Below, piece by piece: positions 44,881 through 52,486 of a stretch of 64,000 nucleotides of DNA. Source of the DNA: Halomonas alkaliantarctica (lineage in GTDB: Bacteria > Pseudomonadota > Gammaproteobacteria > Pseudomonadales > Halomonadaceae). Made by a program: the position numbers and the translations under genes. The stretch's first letter is position 1. Every line of letters starts with the position of its first letter. The notes beneath the pieces were generated by a model. The model ran no database searches, had not been told where the DNA came from, and saw only the letters and a list, made by a program, of their open reading frames with translations. The DNA lies in contig NZ_CP122961.1 of the NCBI RefSeq assembly GCF_029854215.1, forward strand, positions 3,596,001 to 3,660,000, written 5' to 3'.

Positions 44881-45414
44881 TTATTGGGTATTGAGCAGTT
44901 CACTGGTGCCCGAGCGCCAGTGACGAATAGCCACCTGCACCCCTCTCACCAGCATTACGATAAAGCCCACCATCACCAGGTAGTAAAGCCAGCTTTTAGG
45001 GATATCCACCGAGGTCATCATGGCACTGGTACGGTCAGCCAGTTTGAAGGTGATCCAGGCCATGCTGGCGAAGAAGGCAATATTGATCAGGTCTACCAGC
45101 GTCGACATCAAGCGTCCCAGCCACCCCGGCATGTAGCGATAGAAAAATTCCACTGCGATATGCGACCCTTTTCGCACGGCCATGGTGCTGCCCATAAAGC
45201 CCACCATGACCAATAGATAACGCGCCATCTCCTCCGTCCAGGCGATGGAATTACCCAGCACATAGCGGCTGAAAAACTGCATAAAGACATCCAGTGCCAG
45301 CAGCCAGAAGATCCCAAGCGTCAGGAAATCTTCCAGGGCATAGTCGTGAATGTTGAAGGAATCATCGTCGAGACCTGCAAGGCTGGTCTCGTCAGTAGAG
45401 TCAGTTTGGCTCAT
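44881..45414 (-). CDS. dctQ: TRAP transporter small permease DctQ (system 2)
   Basis: 177 aa with four hydrophobic segments after an acidic N-terminus (DETSLAGLDDDSFN). The core FMQFFSRYVLGNSIAWTEEMARYLLVMVGFMGSTMAVRKGSHIAVEFF is typical DctQ. It partners DctM of the same operon. The 109-bp gap to dctP carries a GC-rich hairpin. Confidence 0.88.
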   Translation of the reverse strand: MSQTDSTDETSLAGLDDDSFNIHDYALEDFLTLGIFWLLALDVFMQFFSRYVLGNSIAWTEEMARYLLVMVGFMGSTMAVRKGSHIAVEFFYRYMPGWLGRLMSTLVDLINIAFFASMAWITFKLADRTSAMMTSVDIPKSWLYYLVMVGFIVMLVRGVQVAIRHWRSGTSELLNTQ

Positions 45415-45427
45415 GGAAGGCTCCCGC

Positions 45428-45458
45428 CTCGCCCCACCCGAGGATTGGGCGGGGCGAG
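45428..45458 (-). other. GC-rich hairpin between dctP and dctQ (system 2)
   Basis: CTCGCCCC (45428-45435) pairs with GGGGCGAG (45451-45458); after one mismatch, CCC and GGG extend the stem to 11 pairs around a 7-nt loop. There is no T-run after it on the minus strand, so it is likely an RNA-stability or attenuation element rather than a full stop, as in TRAP system 1. Confidence 0.6.
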
Positions 45459-45523
45459 TCTTGGTCTACGAAAAAAACGATCCCGGAAACGTACGGATTC
45501 TGGAAAACTCAGGCCTCACGGTA

Positions 45524-46525
45524 TTACAGGCCGATAGCCTGCAGGCGATCATAGGTTTCCTGATCCCAAGTAGCCGCTTCACCGTTATGGGCAGGAATCG
45601 TGGCTTCGCGGAAGGGTTCGATGTCCACTTCGTTGACGGTCACACCCTGCTCTTCGAACCAAGCCACCAGCTCTTCCTCGGAGGCCAGGATATCTTGAGT
45701 GATGCGCTCGCCGGCTTCGGTGTAGACCTCACGGAAAATCTCGCGATCCTCTTCGGAGAGACGATTCCACAGCGGGCCACCGGCGATAGTGATTAGCGAA
45801 TCAGTGATATGCCCGGTCAGATTGATATAGTCCTGCACTTCATGGAACGCCTTGGCGCGAATGGTCGGCAGTGGGTTTTCCTGCGCATCCACCACACCTT
45901 GCTGCAGCGCCAGATAAACCTCAGAGAAAGCGATCGGAGTGGGATTGGCGCCCACCGCTTCGGGGAACATCATGTACATTGGCGCATTGGGTGTACGAAT
46001 TTTCAGGTCTTTCATGTCCTCCGGCGTATTGATCGGTTTGTTGGAGGTTACATGGCGGCGCCCGTAGTAGTTCATGGCCAGCGGTACGTTACCGGTTTCA
46101 TCCTGGTAGCCCTGGGCAATTTCCTTGAACAGGTCGCTATCGGCATAGGCCTGCCAGTGATCAAAATCGCGGAACATATAGGGCGCGCCAGCGATACCCA
46201 CCGGGCCATAGAAACGTCCGGCAAATTGGTTGCCGGTGTAGATCAGATCAACCGTGCCAAGCTGTAGGCCTTCGTTGATGTCCGCTTCCTTACCCAGCGA
46301 CGACGCCGCGTGGACACCGATCGAATAACGGCCATCAGTACGCTCCTCGATTTCATCTGCCGCCCACAGTGCCCACTCGTGGTAAGGCTCGGATGTCTCA
46401 TAGACGTGAGCAAAGGTGAGTTCTTCTTGCGCATGCACAGCACCGGTCACTGAGAGACCACCGGCGATAAGCGTAGCGGTCAGCAGGCGGGCCATCTTAA
46501 GCGAGTGTTGGCGTTTGTGACTCAT
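45524..46525 (-). CDS. dctP: TRAP substrate-binding protein DctP (system 2)
   Basis: 333 aa with a signal peptide ending VHAQEEL. Ligand-loop features: MKDLKIRTPNAPMYMMFPEAVGANPTPIAFSEVYLALQQGVVDAQENPLPTI, with the conserved arginine in KIRTP. TRAP proteins of this type have been found with OtnK/PdxA2-like enzymes and bind four-carbon sugar acids such as D-threonate; the kinase and PdxA2 genes stand just upstream. Another sugar acid is possible. It is transcribed from the 208-bp gap holding a NanR-box-like site. Confidence 0.88.
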   Translation of the reverse strand: MSHKRQHSLKMARLLTATLIAGGLSVTGAVHAQEELTFAHVYETSEPYHEWALWAADEIEERTDGRYSIGVHAASSLGKEADINEGLQLGTVDLIYTGNQFAGRFYGPVGIAGAPYMFRDFDHWQAYADSDLFKEIAQGYQDETGNVPLAMNYYGRRHVTSNKPINTPEDMKDLKIRTPNAPMYMMFPEAVGANPTPIAFSEVYLALQQGVVDAQENPLPTIRAKAFHEVQDYINLTGHITDSLITIAGGPLWNRLSEEDREIFREVYTEAGERITQDILASEEELVAWFEEQGVTVNEVDIEPFREATIPAHNGEAATWDQETYDRLQAIGL

Positions 46526-46641
46526 CGTGTACTCCTCACAACCATTGGATTTATTTTTGGGTAGTGTGATTTGCTGCTATTTATTGTGGTGTATTGGTTA
46601 TTTTTTAAGCGGCGGCAAACAACATAACCGACCATAGTGCT

Positions 46642-46656
46642 GTATACGTGTCATAC
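46642..46656. promoter_or_regulatory. NanR-box-like direct repeat before TRAP system 2
   Basis: The minus strand reads GTATGACACGTATAC (preceded by G), two GTAT(G/A) units with a 9-bp period, 117-131 bp before the dctP start at 46525. The form matches the site at 49806-49820 and resembles the GGTATA repeats bound by E. coli NanR. The NanR-like gene is the last gene of this operon, so autoregulation is likely. Confidence 0.55.
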
Positions 46657-46733
46657 CACCAGCTTCAAACTTAGTTGGCTAGCCGCAATCGCGCAACTAT
46701 CCAGGTAACGATTTTCGTAGTGAAGATGATGAT

Positions 46734-47924
46734 TCAAGCCATAGCGACCTGATGGTGTAAGCGCACCAGCAACTGAGGATCGCCAAAGCCACCCGCTTTA
46801 GTCATCACTCGCTTTCGCCTATCGCCATCCATACTCCCTAGTGCCACCCCGGGTGACCACTCCGTCTCGACAGAGATATAACTCATCCCCAGTTGGGTCA
46901 ACACGGCCATGGCGATATCCCCGCCGGTTAAAAATAGCAAACACGCATCATCGTCCCGCCAGGCAGATGTAATGTCGGCCACATTGGCCGCTATCGACTC
47001 GGCGACTTGGTTTGCCGTGTGTTCGTCGCTCTCTCCAGGCACGACCGCACACGCATTTAAAGCGGGGCTGCTATTACTGGGATGGCAGGAAGTAGCAGAG
47101 GGAGTGGTACACGCTTTAATCACGGCCAAGCCGGGCACATGTTGACGCAACTGCTGGAACTGTCCGGCAGCACGAGGGCTTCTGGAACCGATGGCATAGA
47201 GCACTGCATTGACGCTACTCAACGCTCGAAGCGGTGCATCAGGCCACCCGAAAAAGTGCTGGGCGATAGCCGTTGCCAGCCCCGCAGCCCCCGCCATCGC
47301 TCGGTGGTAACCCGCACTCGACACCAGCTGATAGAGCGCCGAAAGCTCCTCGTCGCTTTCGGCATCGGCGATGCAGTCCCCGTTCGGGAGTTGAACGTCA
47401 CGCTCAGGTTGATAGCGCTGCAGCGGCAAACCACTGACGGCAAACGCCTGATCAATGGGGCCGATCAGGGGCGTTGAGAGAGCATCCTGTTGGTAGGTGG
47501 TATCGGCCAGTGGAATGCCGTCCACCCATACTTCGGCATGACGCACCGTTCGCCCCTGGGCCGGTACCGCGGGAGCCAGCAGCAGGGGCAAACCAAGCGC
47601 TTCCCGCAGTGCCGTGCACTCTGCGACGACCTGGCCACGCAAGGTTGAATCGACTTTCTTGAACCATTGCTGAGGCGCTACTCGCTTGAGTAAACGCACT
47701 GCTTCACTCACCCGAAGCGCAGCCTCATCGGGTGGCAGATGGCGGGATTGGGTATTCACGGCAATGACCTCTGGCCATTGGCCTTGCCACGCCTCTAGCG
47801 TTGTCGCTAATGCCTCCAGGCTGATCACCACGCGTGCATCTGCGCCCCGCGCGGCGAACGGGGCGGCAGTGTCCAGCGCGCCTGATAGGTCGTCGGCAAT
47901 AATCGCCAACCGGCAGCGACTCAT
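46734..47924 (-). CDS. Four-carbon sugar-acid kinase (DUF1537, OtnK/DtnK type)
   Basis: 396 aa. The N-terminal [27 protein letters not shown] and [14 protein letters not shown], and the C-terminal [35 protein letters not shown], are the two domains of the four-carbon acid sugar kinase family. It phosphorylates C4 of a threonate- or erythronate-type acid with ATP. Its start overlaps the PdxA2 stop by 4 bp (ATGA), so the two are translationally coupled. The exact isomer (for example D-threonate) cannot be told from sequence. Confidence 0.87.
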   Translation of the reverse strand: MSRCRLAIIADDLSGALDTAAPFAARGADARVVISLEALATTLEAWQGQWPEVIAVNTQSRHLPPDEAALRVSEAVRLLKRVAPQQWFKKVDSTLRGQVVAECTALREALGLPLLLAPAVPAQGRTVRHAEVWVDGIPLADTTYQQDALSTPLIGPIDQAFAVSGLPLQRYQPERDVQLPNGDCIADAESDEELSALYQLVSSAGYHRAMAGAAGLATAIAQHFFGWPDAPLRALSSVNAVLYAIGSRSPRAAGQFQQLRQHVPGLAVIKACTTPSATSCHPSNSSPALNACAVVPGESDEHTANQVAESIAANVADITSAWRDDDACLLFLTGGDIAMAVLTQLGMSYISVETEWSPGVALGSMDGDRRKRVMTKAGGFGDPQLLVRLHHQVAMA

Positions 47925-48922
47925 TCCTTTGCGCCACTGGCTAATCTCCGGGCGTAGGCAATCGCTGACCCCATGTTGGTCGCGTCGGCTTTGCCCTGCC
48001 AGGCAATATCAAAGGCGGTGCCGTGATCCACCGAGGTACGCTGAAGCGGCAAGCCGAGACTGACATTCACCGTGGTATCAAAGGCGATTAGCTTGACGGG
48101 GATATGCCCCTGGTCGTGATACTGGGCAATCACTAGGTCGAACTCGCCTTTTGAGGCACGGTAAAACACCGTGTCTGCGGATATAGGCCCGCTCACATCG
48201 AAACCGCGCTGGCGTAAGTGCTCCACCGCCGGGGCGATACAGCGGCTATCTTCATCGCCAAAAATCCCCCCTTCACCACAGTGAGGGTTAAGCCCGGCGA
48301 CGGCGATACGCGGGGCACGCATCCCCAGCGCAACCAAGTGCGCATACCCCGCCTCAACGGTAGCAATAATGCGCTCGGGGGTGACCCGATCAATCGCATC
48401 GCGCAACGAGACGTGGGTGGAAACATGCAGTGTCGAAAGTGTCTCTGATGCCAGCAGCATAAACGACGAGGACGCACCGGTCAGCGATGCCAGCATCCCC
48501 GTGTGGCCATCGTAATGGTGCCCGGCCGCATGCAGCGCCGCCTTGTTCAGTGGTGCGGTGACAATCACCTGCGCCCGCCCCGCCTGTACCAATTCCACGG
48601 CTTTGCGGACGCAGCGAAACGCCATGTCACCCGCCCCGGCACTGATTTGACCATCGGGAATCTCAACGCCTTCCGGCACCTCGACCACGCCGACCGCCAC
48701 ATGATCCTGACCACTTTCTGCCTGCTCCAATGGCACGAACTCCAGCGCGGCACCAACACTCACCGCTGCACGGCGATAAATAGCCGGGTCACCGATGACC
48801 ATCGCGGTGGCGCGTTCGGTGGCGGACATAGCACTCAGTGCACGGCAGATGATCTCAGGGCCGATGCCAGCAGGATCGCCCATGGTGATCGCAATTTCAT
48901 AACAGCGTGGGGAGTTATTCAT
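47921..48922 (-). CDS. pdxA2: PdxA2-type 4-phospho-sugar-acid dehydrogenase
   Basis: 333 aa PdxA-family protein. [10 protein letters not shown] at residues 15-24, [12 protein letters not shown] and [14 protein letters not shown] carry the substrate and metal-binding histidines. Beside a four-carbon acid kinase, PdxA2 proteins oxidise and decarboxylate the 4-phosphate to dihydroxyacetone phosphate rather than making vitamin B6. Both flanks overlap by 4 bp (with the SDR upstream and the kinase downstream), indicating a tightly coupled three-gene operon. Confidence 0.87.
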   Translation of the reverse strand: MNNSPRCYEIAITMGDPAGIGPEIICRALSAMSATERATAMVIGDPAIYRRAAVSVGAALEFVPLEQAESGQDHVAVGVVEVPEGVEIPDGQISAGAGDMAFRCVRKAVELVQAGRAQVIVTAPLNKAALHAAGHHYDGHTGMLASLTGASSSFMLLASETLSTLHVSTHVSLRDAIDRVTPERIIATVEAGYAHLVALGMRAPRIAVAGLNPHCGEGGIFGDEDSRCIAPAVEHLRQRGFDVSGPISADTVFYRASKGEFDLVIAQYHDQGHIPVKLIAFDTTVNVSLGLPLQRTSVDHGTAFDIAWQGKADATNMGSAIAYARRLASGAKE

Positions 48923-49683
48923 GGCATCAACTGCCCGCCGTTGACCTCAATAATTTGACCCGTGACGTAGCCACTGAGCGTATCGGTCGCCAGAAAAACA
49001 TACGCGCCCACGCACTCCTCCGCCGTTCCCAGCCGCCCCATGGGAATTGATGCCTTAGCAGCTGCTAAGTGTGCTTCGCTTGAGTGGCGATCATGAAAAT
49101 CGGTGGCAATTGTGCCAGGGGCAACGGCGTTGACGCGGATATTATCCCCTGCCAGCTCCTTAGCCATATTACGGGTGATCGTACTTACAAAGCCTTTGGC
49201 AGAGGCGTACAAACCGGCACCTCCCCCACCGCCGTTGCGCGCGGCAATCGAGGTAGTGTGAATAATATTACCCCCGCCTGCGCGCCGGAAATGGGGCAGT
49301 GCCGCTCGGCTGGCCATGATCACTGAACGGGCATTGAGATCCATGACCCGGTCATACTGGTCATCGTCCATCTCATCTAAGCCAACACGGCCCATCATGT
49401 CCCCCGCGTTATTGATCAGCAGATCCAAACCGCCCAGACGCTCGGCGGCATCATCGACAAGTTGTTGGGTCTCGCTAGTGCGGCTGACGTCTGCTTGAAG
49501 GGCAAAAGCGTTTCCACCCGCATCGCAAATAGCGTTAACCACGGCTTCAGCGGGGGCTTCACTGCTGTGATAGTGCACGGCTACGTGCGCTCCTAACGCT
49601 CCCAGCTGTTTCGCAACCGCCGCGCCAATGCCACGACTGGCACCGGTGATCAGCACGCGTTTACCTTTCCACTCGTCTAACAT
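48919..49683 (-). CDS. SDR oxidoreductase of the four-carbon acid operon
   Basis: 254 aa classical [11 protein letters not shown] at residues 13-20, [11 protein letters not shown] at 91-101, Ser145, Tyr159 and Lys163. A glycine-rich run ([15 protein letters not shown]) precedes the catalytic tyrosine. It is first in the SDR-pdxA2-kinase operon. It may epimerise or oxidise the imported acid at one carbon so that the kinase can use it, or make the acid from a lactone or aldose. That role is inference from context. Confidence 0.82.
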   Translation of the reverse strand: MLDEWKGKRVLITGASRGIGAAVAKQLGALGAHVAVHYHSSEAPAEAVVNAICDAGGNAFALQADVSRTSETQQLVDDAAERLGGLDLLINNAGDMMGRVGLDEMDDDQYDRVMDLNARSVIMASRAALPHFRRAGGGNIIHTTSIAARNGGGGGAGLYASAKGFVSTITRNMAKELAGDNIRVNAVAPGTIATDFHDRHSSEAHLAAAKASIPMGRLGTAEECVGAYVFLATDTLSGYVTGQIIEVNGGQLMP

Positions 49684-49805
49684 GAAATTCTCCTTACCAC
49701 TTTTTGTTTTATTGTGAGAGCGCTGCTTAGCGATACCGTCTTCAACCAGATAGATTTAACTATCGACCCGAAATGGAGCGGTGCGCTAAAGTAAGCCATG
49801 AGCTG

Positions 49806-49820
49806 GCATACCTGTCATAC
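49806..49820. promoter_or_regulatory. NanR-box-like direct repeat in SDR/xylX divergent region
   Basis: The minus strand reads GTATGACAGGTATGC, two GTATG units nine bases apart, in the 304-bp gap between the divergent SDR-pdxA2-kinase and xylX-fucD-oxidase operons. It is the closest of the sites here to the E. coli NanR operator, which I recall as GGTATAACAGGTATA. It could control both operons. The rest of the gap holds a 13-nt tandem repeat near xylX. Confidence 0.6.
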
Positions 49821-49907
49821 AACACGACATCTATAACATGATAGGCGATGGTGTATTAACCGCCAGTCGCATATCGCTACTAACGTTTAATAACCCAGTC
49901 TAAACAG

Positions 49908-49972
49908 CTAATTTTAAGAACTAATTTGAAGAGCTAATTTGCAGAACTAATTTTAATAACCACCTTTAAGAA
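49908..49972 (+). repeat. 13-nt tandem repeat in the xylX leader
   Basis: Four units of 13 nt, CTAATTTTAAGAA, CTAATTTGAAGAG, CTAATTTGCAGAA and CTAATTTTAATAA, run without gaps from 49908 to 49959. A degenerate fifth (CCACCTTTAAGAA) reaches 49972, fifteen bases before the xylX ATG. The array is AT-rich and probably lies in the 5' untranslated region, where it could affect translation or vary in copy number. Confidence 0.75.
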
Positions 49973-49987
49973 CGAATGGAGAAACGC

Positions 49988-51151
49988 ATGAACCCACTTT
50001 CATCGACAGACACACTTCCCGCAGATCTGGGGAACGCGCTGCTGGTTGGCCGGGTATGGCTGGACGGCAGCCATTCTGGTCCCGCACTGGTGACTGTCAA
50101 TAACGGCCAGGTGATCGACATCACCGCGTTTGGCCCGACCATGGCAGATCTGCTGGAACGTGATGACCTACAAGAGGTCGTGCGACGGGCGGAAGGTCCT
50201 AACCTGGGCAGTGTCGAGGCACTGCTGGAAAACTCTCAACTGCCCCAACCCCAGGCGCCCTACCTGCTGGCTCCCTGCGATGTGCAAGCCGTTAAAGCGT
50301 GCGGCGTCACTTTTGCCGTCAGCCTATTGGAGCGAGTGATAGAGGAACAGGCGGGCGGCGACCCTGCACGTGCGGATGAGCTAAGGAGCGACCTTCAGGC
50401 ACTGATTGGCAGCGATCTTTCCAAGATTAAGCCGGGTTCTGAAGAAGCGCTGTCGCTGAAAAAGGCACTCCAGTCGCGCGGTGGGTGGTCACAATATATG
50501 GAAGTCGGCATCGGTCCCGATGCCGAAGTGTTTACCAAAGCGCAGCCGCTCTCATCGGTGGGCTTCGGAACGCCAGTGGGCTTGCATCCGTCATCGCAAT
50601 GGAACAACCCTGAACCCGAAATCGTGCTGGCCGTCGACAGCCGCGGCCAGGTGCGCGGCGCCACGCTGGGCAACGACGTCAATCTGCGTGACGTTGAAGG
50701 GCGCAGCGCCCTGCTGCTCGGTAAGGCGAAAGATAACAACGCCTCCTGCTCAATCGGTCCGTTCATCCGCCTGTTTGACGATCACTTCGACATAGACAGC
50801 GTGCGCAACTGCCAGGTATCGCTGCGTATCGAGGGCGAAGATGACGACTTTCTGCTCCAAGGTGAAAGCGATATGCGTGAAATCAGCCGTGACCCGCTGG
50901 ATCTGGTCAACCAGACCATCGGCGACCACCATCAATACCCGGACGGTTTCATGCTATTCCTGGGCACCATGTTCTCGCCGATTCAGGATCGCGACGGTAA
51001 AGGCCAAGGATTCACCCATCATATGAATGACCGCGTCACCATCGCCACACCGGCGCTGGGCGCGCTGGTCAACCGAGTAGGCAGAAGCGATCAACTGCCG
51101 CCCTGGACCTACGGTATCCGTGAGCTGATGCGCCACCTGGCACGGCGTTAA
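49988..51151 (+). CDS. xylX: 2-keto-3-deoxy-D-xylonate dehydratase XylX
   Basis: 387 aa from the ATG at 49988, chosen because GGAGA lies six bases upstream; an ATG four codons earlier has no such site. It matches Caulobacter XylX from memory: APCDVQAVKACGVTFAVSLLERVIEE at 96-120, WNNPEPEIVL around 205-214, GNDVNLRDVEGRSALLLGKAKDNNASCSIGPF at 228-259 and FLGTMFSPIQDRD. It dehydrates 2-keto-3-deoxy-D-pentonate to alpha-ketoglutarate semialdehyde. It is first in a xylX-fucD-oxidase operon, 15 kb from xylD. Confidence 0.92.
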   Translation: MNPLSSTDTLPADLGNALLVGRVWLDGSHSGPALVTVNNGQVIDITAFGPTMADLLERDDLQEVVRRAEGPNLGSVEALLENSQLPQPQAPYLLAPCDVQAVKACGVTFAVSLLERVIEEQAGGDPARADELRSDLQALIGSDLSKIKPGSEEALSLKKALQSRGGWSQYMEVGIGPDAEVFTKAQPLSSVGFGTPVGLHPSSQWNNPEPEIVLAVDSRGQVRGATLGNDVNLRDVEGRSALLLGKAKDNNASCSIGPFIRLFDDHFDIDSVRNCQVSLRIEGEDDDFLLQGESDMREISRDPLDLVNQTIGDHHQYPDGFMLFLGTMFSPIQDRDGKGQGFTHHMNDRVTIATPALGALVNRVGRSDQLPPWTYGIRELMRHLARR

Positions 51152-51184
51152 ATTTCACCCCCACTCAACGCCAAGGAGAGCACA

Positions 51185-52486
51185 ATGACAACGATTACTC
51201 GCATCGATATTCAAGATATCCGTTTCCCCACCTCGCGCTCGCTGGATGGCTCAGATGCCATGAATGCCGCGCCGGACTACTCAGCCGCTTACGTCATCCT
51301 ACACACCGATGACGGCAGTCCCGAAGGGCACGGCCTGACCTTTACCATTGGCCGCGGCAACGAGATCGTTGTCACTGCTTTGCACTCCCTGGCGCCACTC
51401 ATTGAGGGACGTACGCTGGCCTCGATTACCGACAACATGGGCACCTTCTGGCGGGAAATCACCGGCGACAGCCAGCTACGCTGGATTGGTCCCGATAAAG
51501 GCGCGATTCACCTGGCCACTGCCGCCATCGTCAACGCCGTATGGGATATGTGGGCAAAACGTGAAGGCAAACCGGTGTGGAAATTGCTGGTGGATATGAC
51601 GCCGGAGCAGTTGGTTCGCTGCCTTGACTTCCGCTTTGTGACGGATGCGCTAACGCCGGAAGAAGCGATCTGCCTACTACGCCGCCAAGCCCCTGGCAAA
51701 GCAGCCCGTGAAGCCGAAATGCGCAGTGATGGCTACCCCGGCTACACTACCTCGGCCGGTTGGCTGGGCTACAGCGACGAGAAAGTGCGTAGTCTGGCGC
51801 GTGAAGCGCTTGCCGAGGGCTGGACGCACTTCAAGCAGAAGATTGGCGGCGATATCGAAGAGGACGCCCGTCGGGCAGCGCTGCTGCGCGAAGAGATCGG
51901 TTGGGACAACGTGTTGATGATGGATGCCAACCAAGTGTGGGAAGTCGACGAAACGGTGACCAAAATGCGCCGTCTGGCTGAATTCGATCCGCTGTGGATT
52001 GAAGAACCCACCAGCCCAGACGATATTCTCGGCCACGCCGAGATCCGCCACCGCGTGGCACCCATTGGCGTCGCCACCGGCGAGCACTGCCACAACAAAG
52101 TGATGTTCAAGCAGTTCTTCCAGGCCGATGCCATCGACTACTGCCAGTTGGATGCGGCACGCTTGGGTGGGCTTAACGAAGTGATTTTAGTAACGCTGAT
52201 GGCCGCTAAGTTCGGCGTGCCAATTTGCCCCCATGGCGGTGGCGTTGGGCTTTGCGAATACACTCAACATATCTCACTCTTCGACTACATTGCAGTCTCC
52301 GGCAGCCTTGAAGGTCGAGTGCTTGAGTATGTCGATCACCTCCACGAGCACTTTGTTGACCCGGTAGTCATCAAGCGTGGCCGCTATCAGGTGCCAGAGG
52401 CGCCGGGGTACAGCATCGCCATGCACGCAGAGTCCCAGGCACAGCACCGCTTCCCTGAGGGTGCTGCTTGGCAGGAAGAACACTGA
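51185..52486 (+). CDS. fucD: L-fuconate dehydratase (enolase superfamily)
   Basis: 433 aa. Residues match the Xanthomonas L-fuconate dehydratase with a one-residue shift: Lys219 (KQK), metal ligands Asp247, Glu273 and Glu300, and His350 (CPHGGGVGLCEYTQH). It dehydrates L-fuconate to 2-keto-3-deoxy-L-fuconate; the characterised enzyme also accepts D-arabinonate and L-galactonate. Standing 33 bp after xylX, it may here feed 2-keto-3-deoxy-D-arabinonate to XylX as well as feeding the SDR/hydrolase pair at 38267-40017. Confidence 0.93.
   Translation: MTTITRIDIQDIRFPTSRSLDGSDAMNAAPDYSAAYVILHTDDGSPEGHGLTFTIGRGNEIVVTALHSLAPLIEGRTLASITDNMGTFWREITGDSQLRWIGPDKGAIHLATAAIVNAVWDMWAKREGKPVWKLLVDMTPEQLVRCLDFRFVTDALTPEEAICLLRRQAPGKAAREAEMRSDGYPGYTTSAGWLGYSDEKVRSLAREALAEGWTHFKQKIGGDIEEDARRAALLREEIGWDNVLMMDANQVWEVDETVTKMRRLAEFDPLWIEEPTSPDDILGHAEIRHRVAPIGVATGEHCHNKVMFKQFFQADAIDYCQLDAARLGGLNEVILVTLMAAKFGVPICPHGGGVGLCEYTQHISLFDYIAVSGSLEGRVLEYVDHLHEHFVDPVVIKRGRYQVPEAPGYSIAMHAESQAQHRFPEGAAWQEEH

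Noticed and set aside
41534..49820. A sialic acid catabolic cluster, suggested by the NanR-like regulator and TRAP transporter
   Set aside because: No N-acetylneuraminate lyase, ManNAc kinase or epimerase is present; neighbours are four-carbon acid, pentonate and fuconate enzymes.
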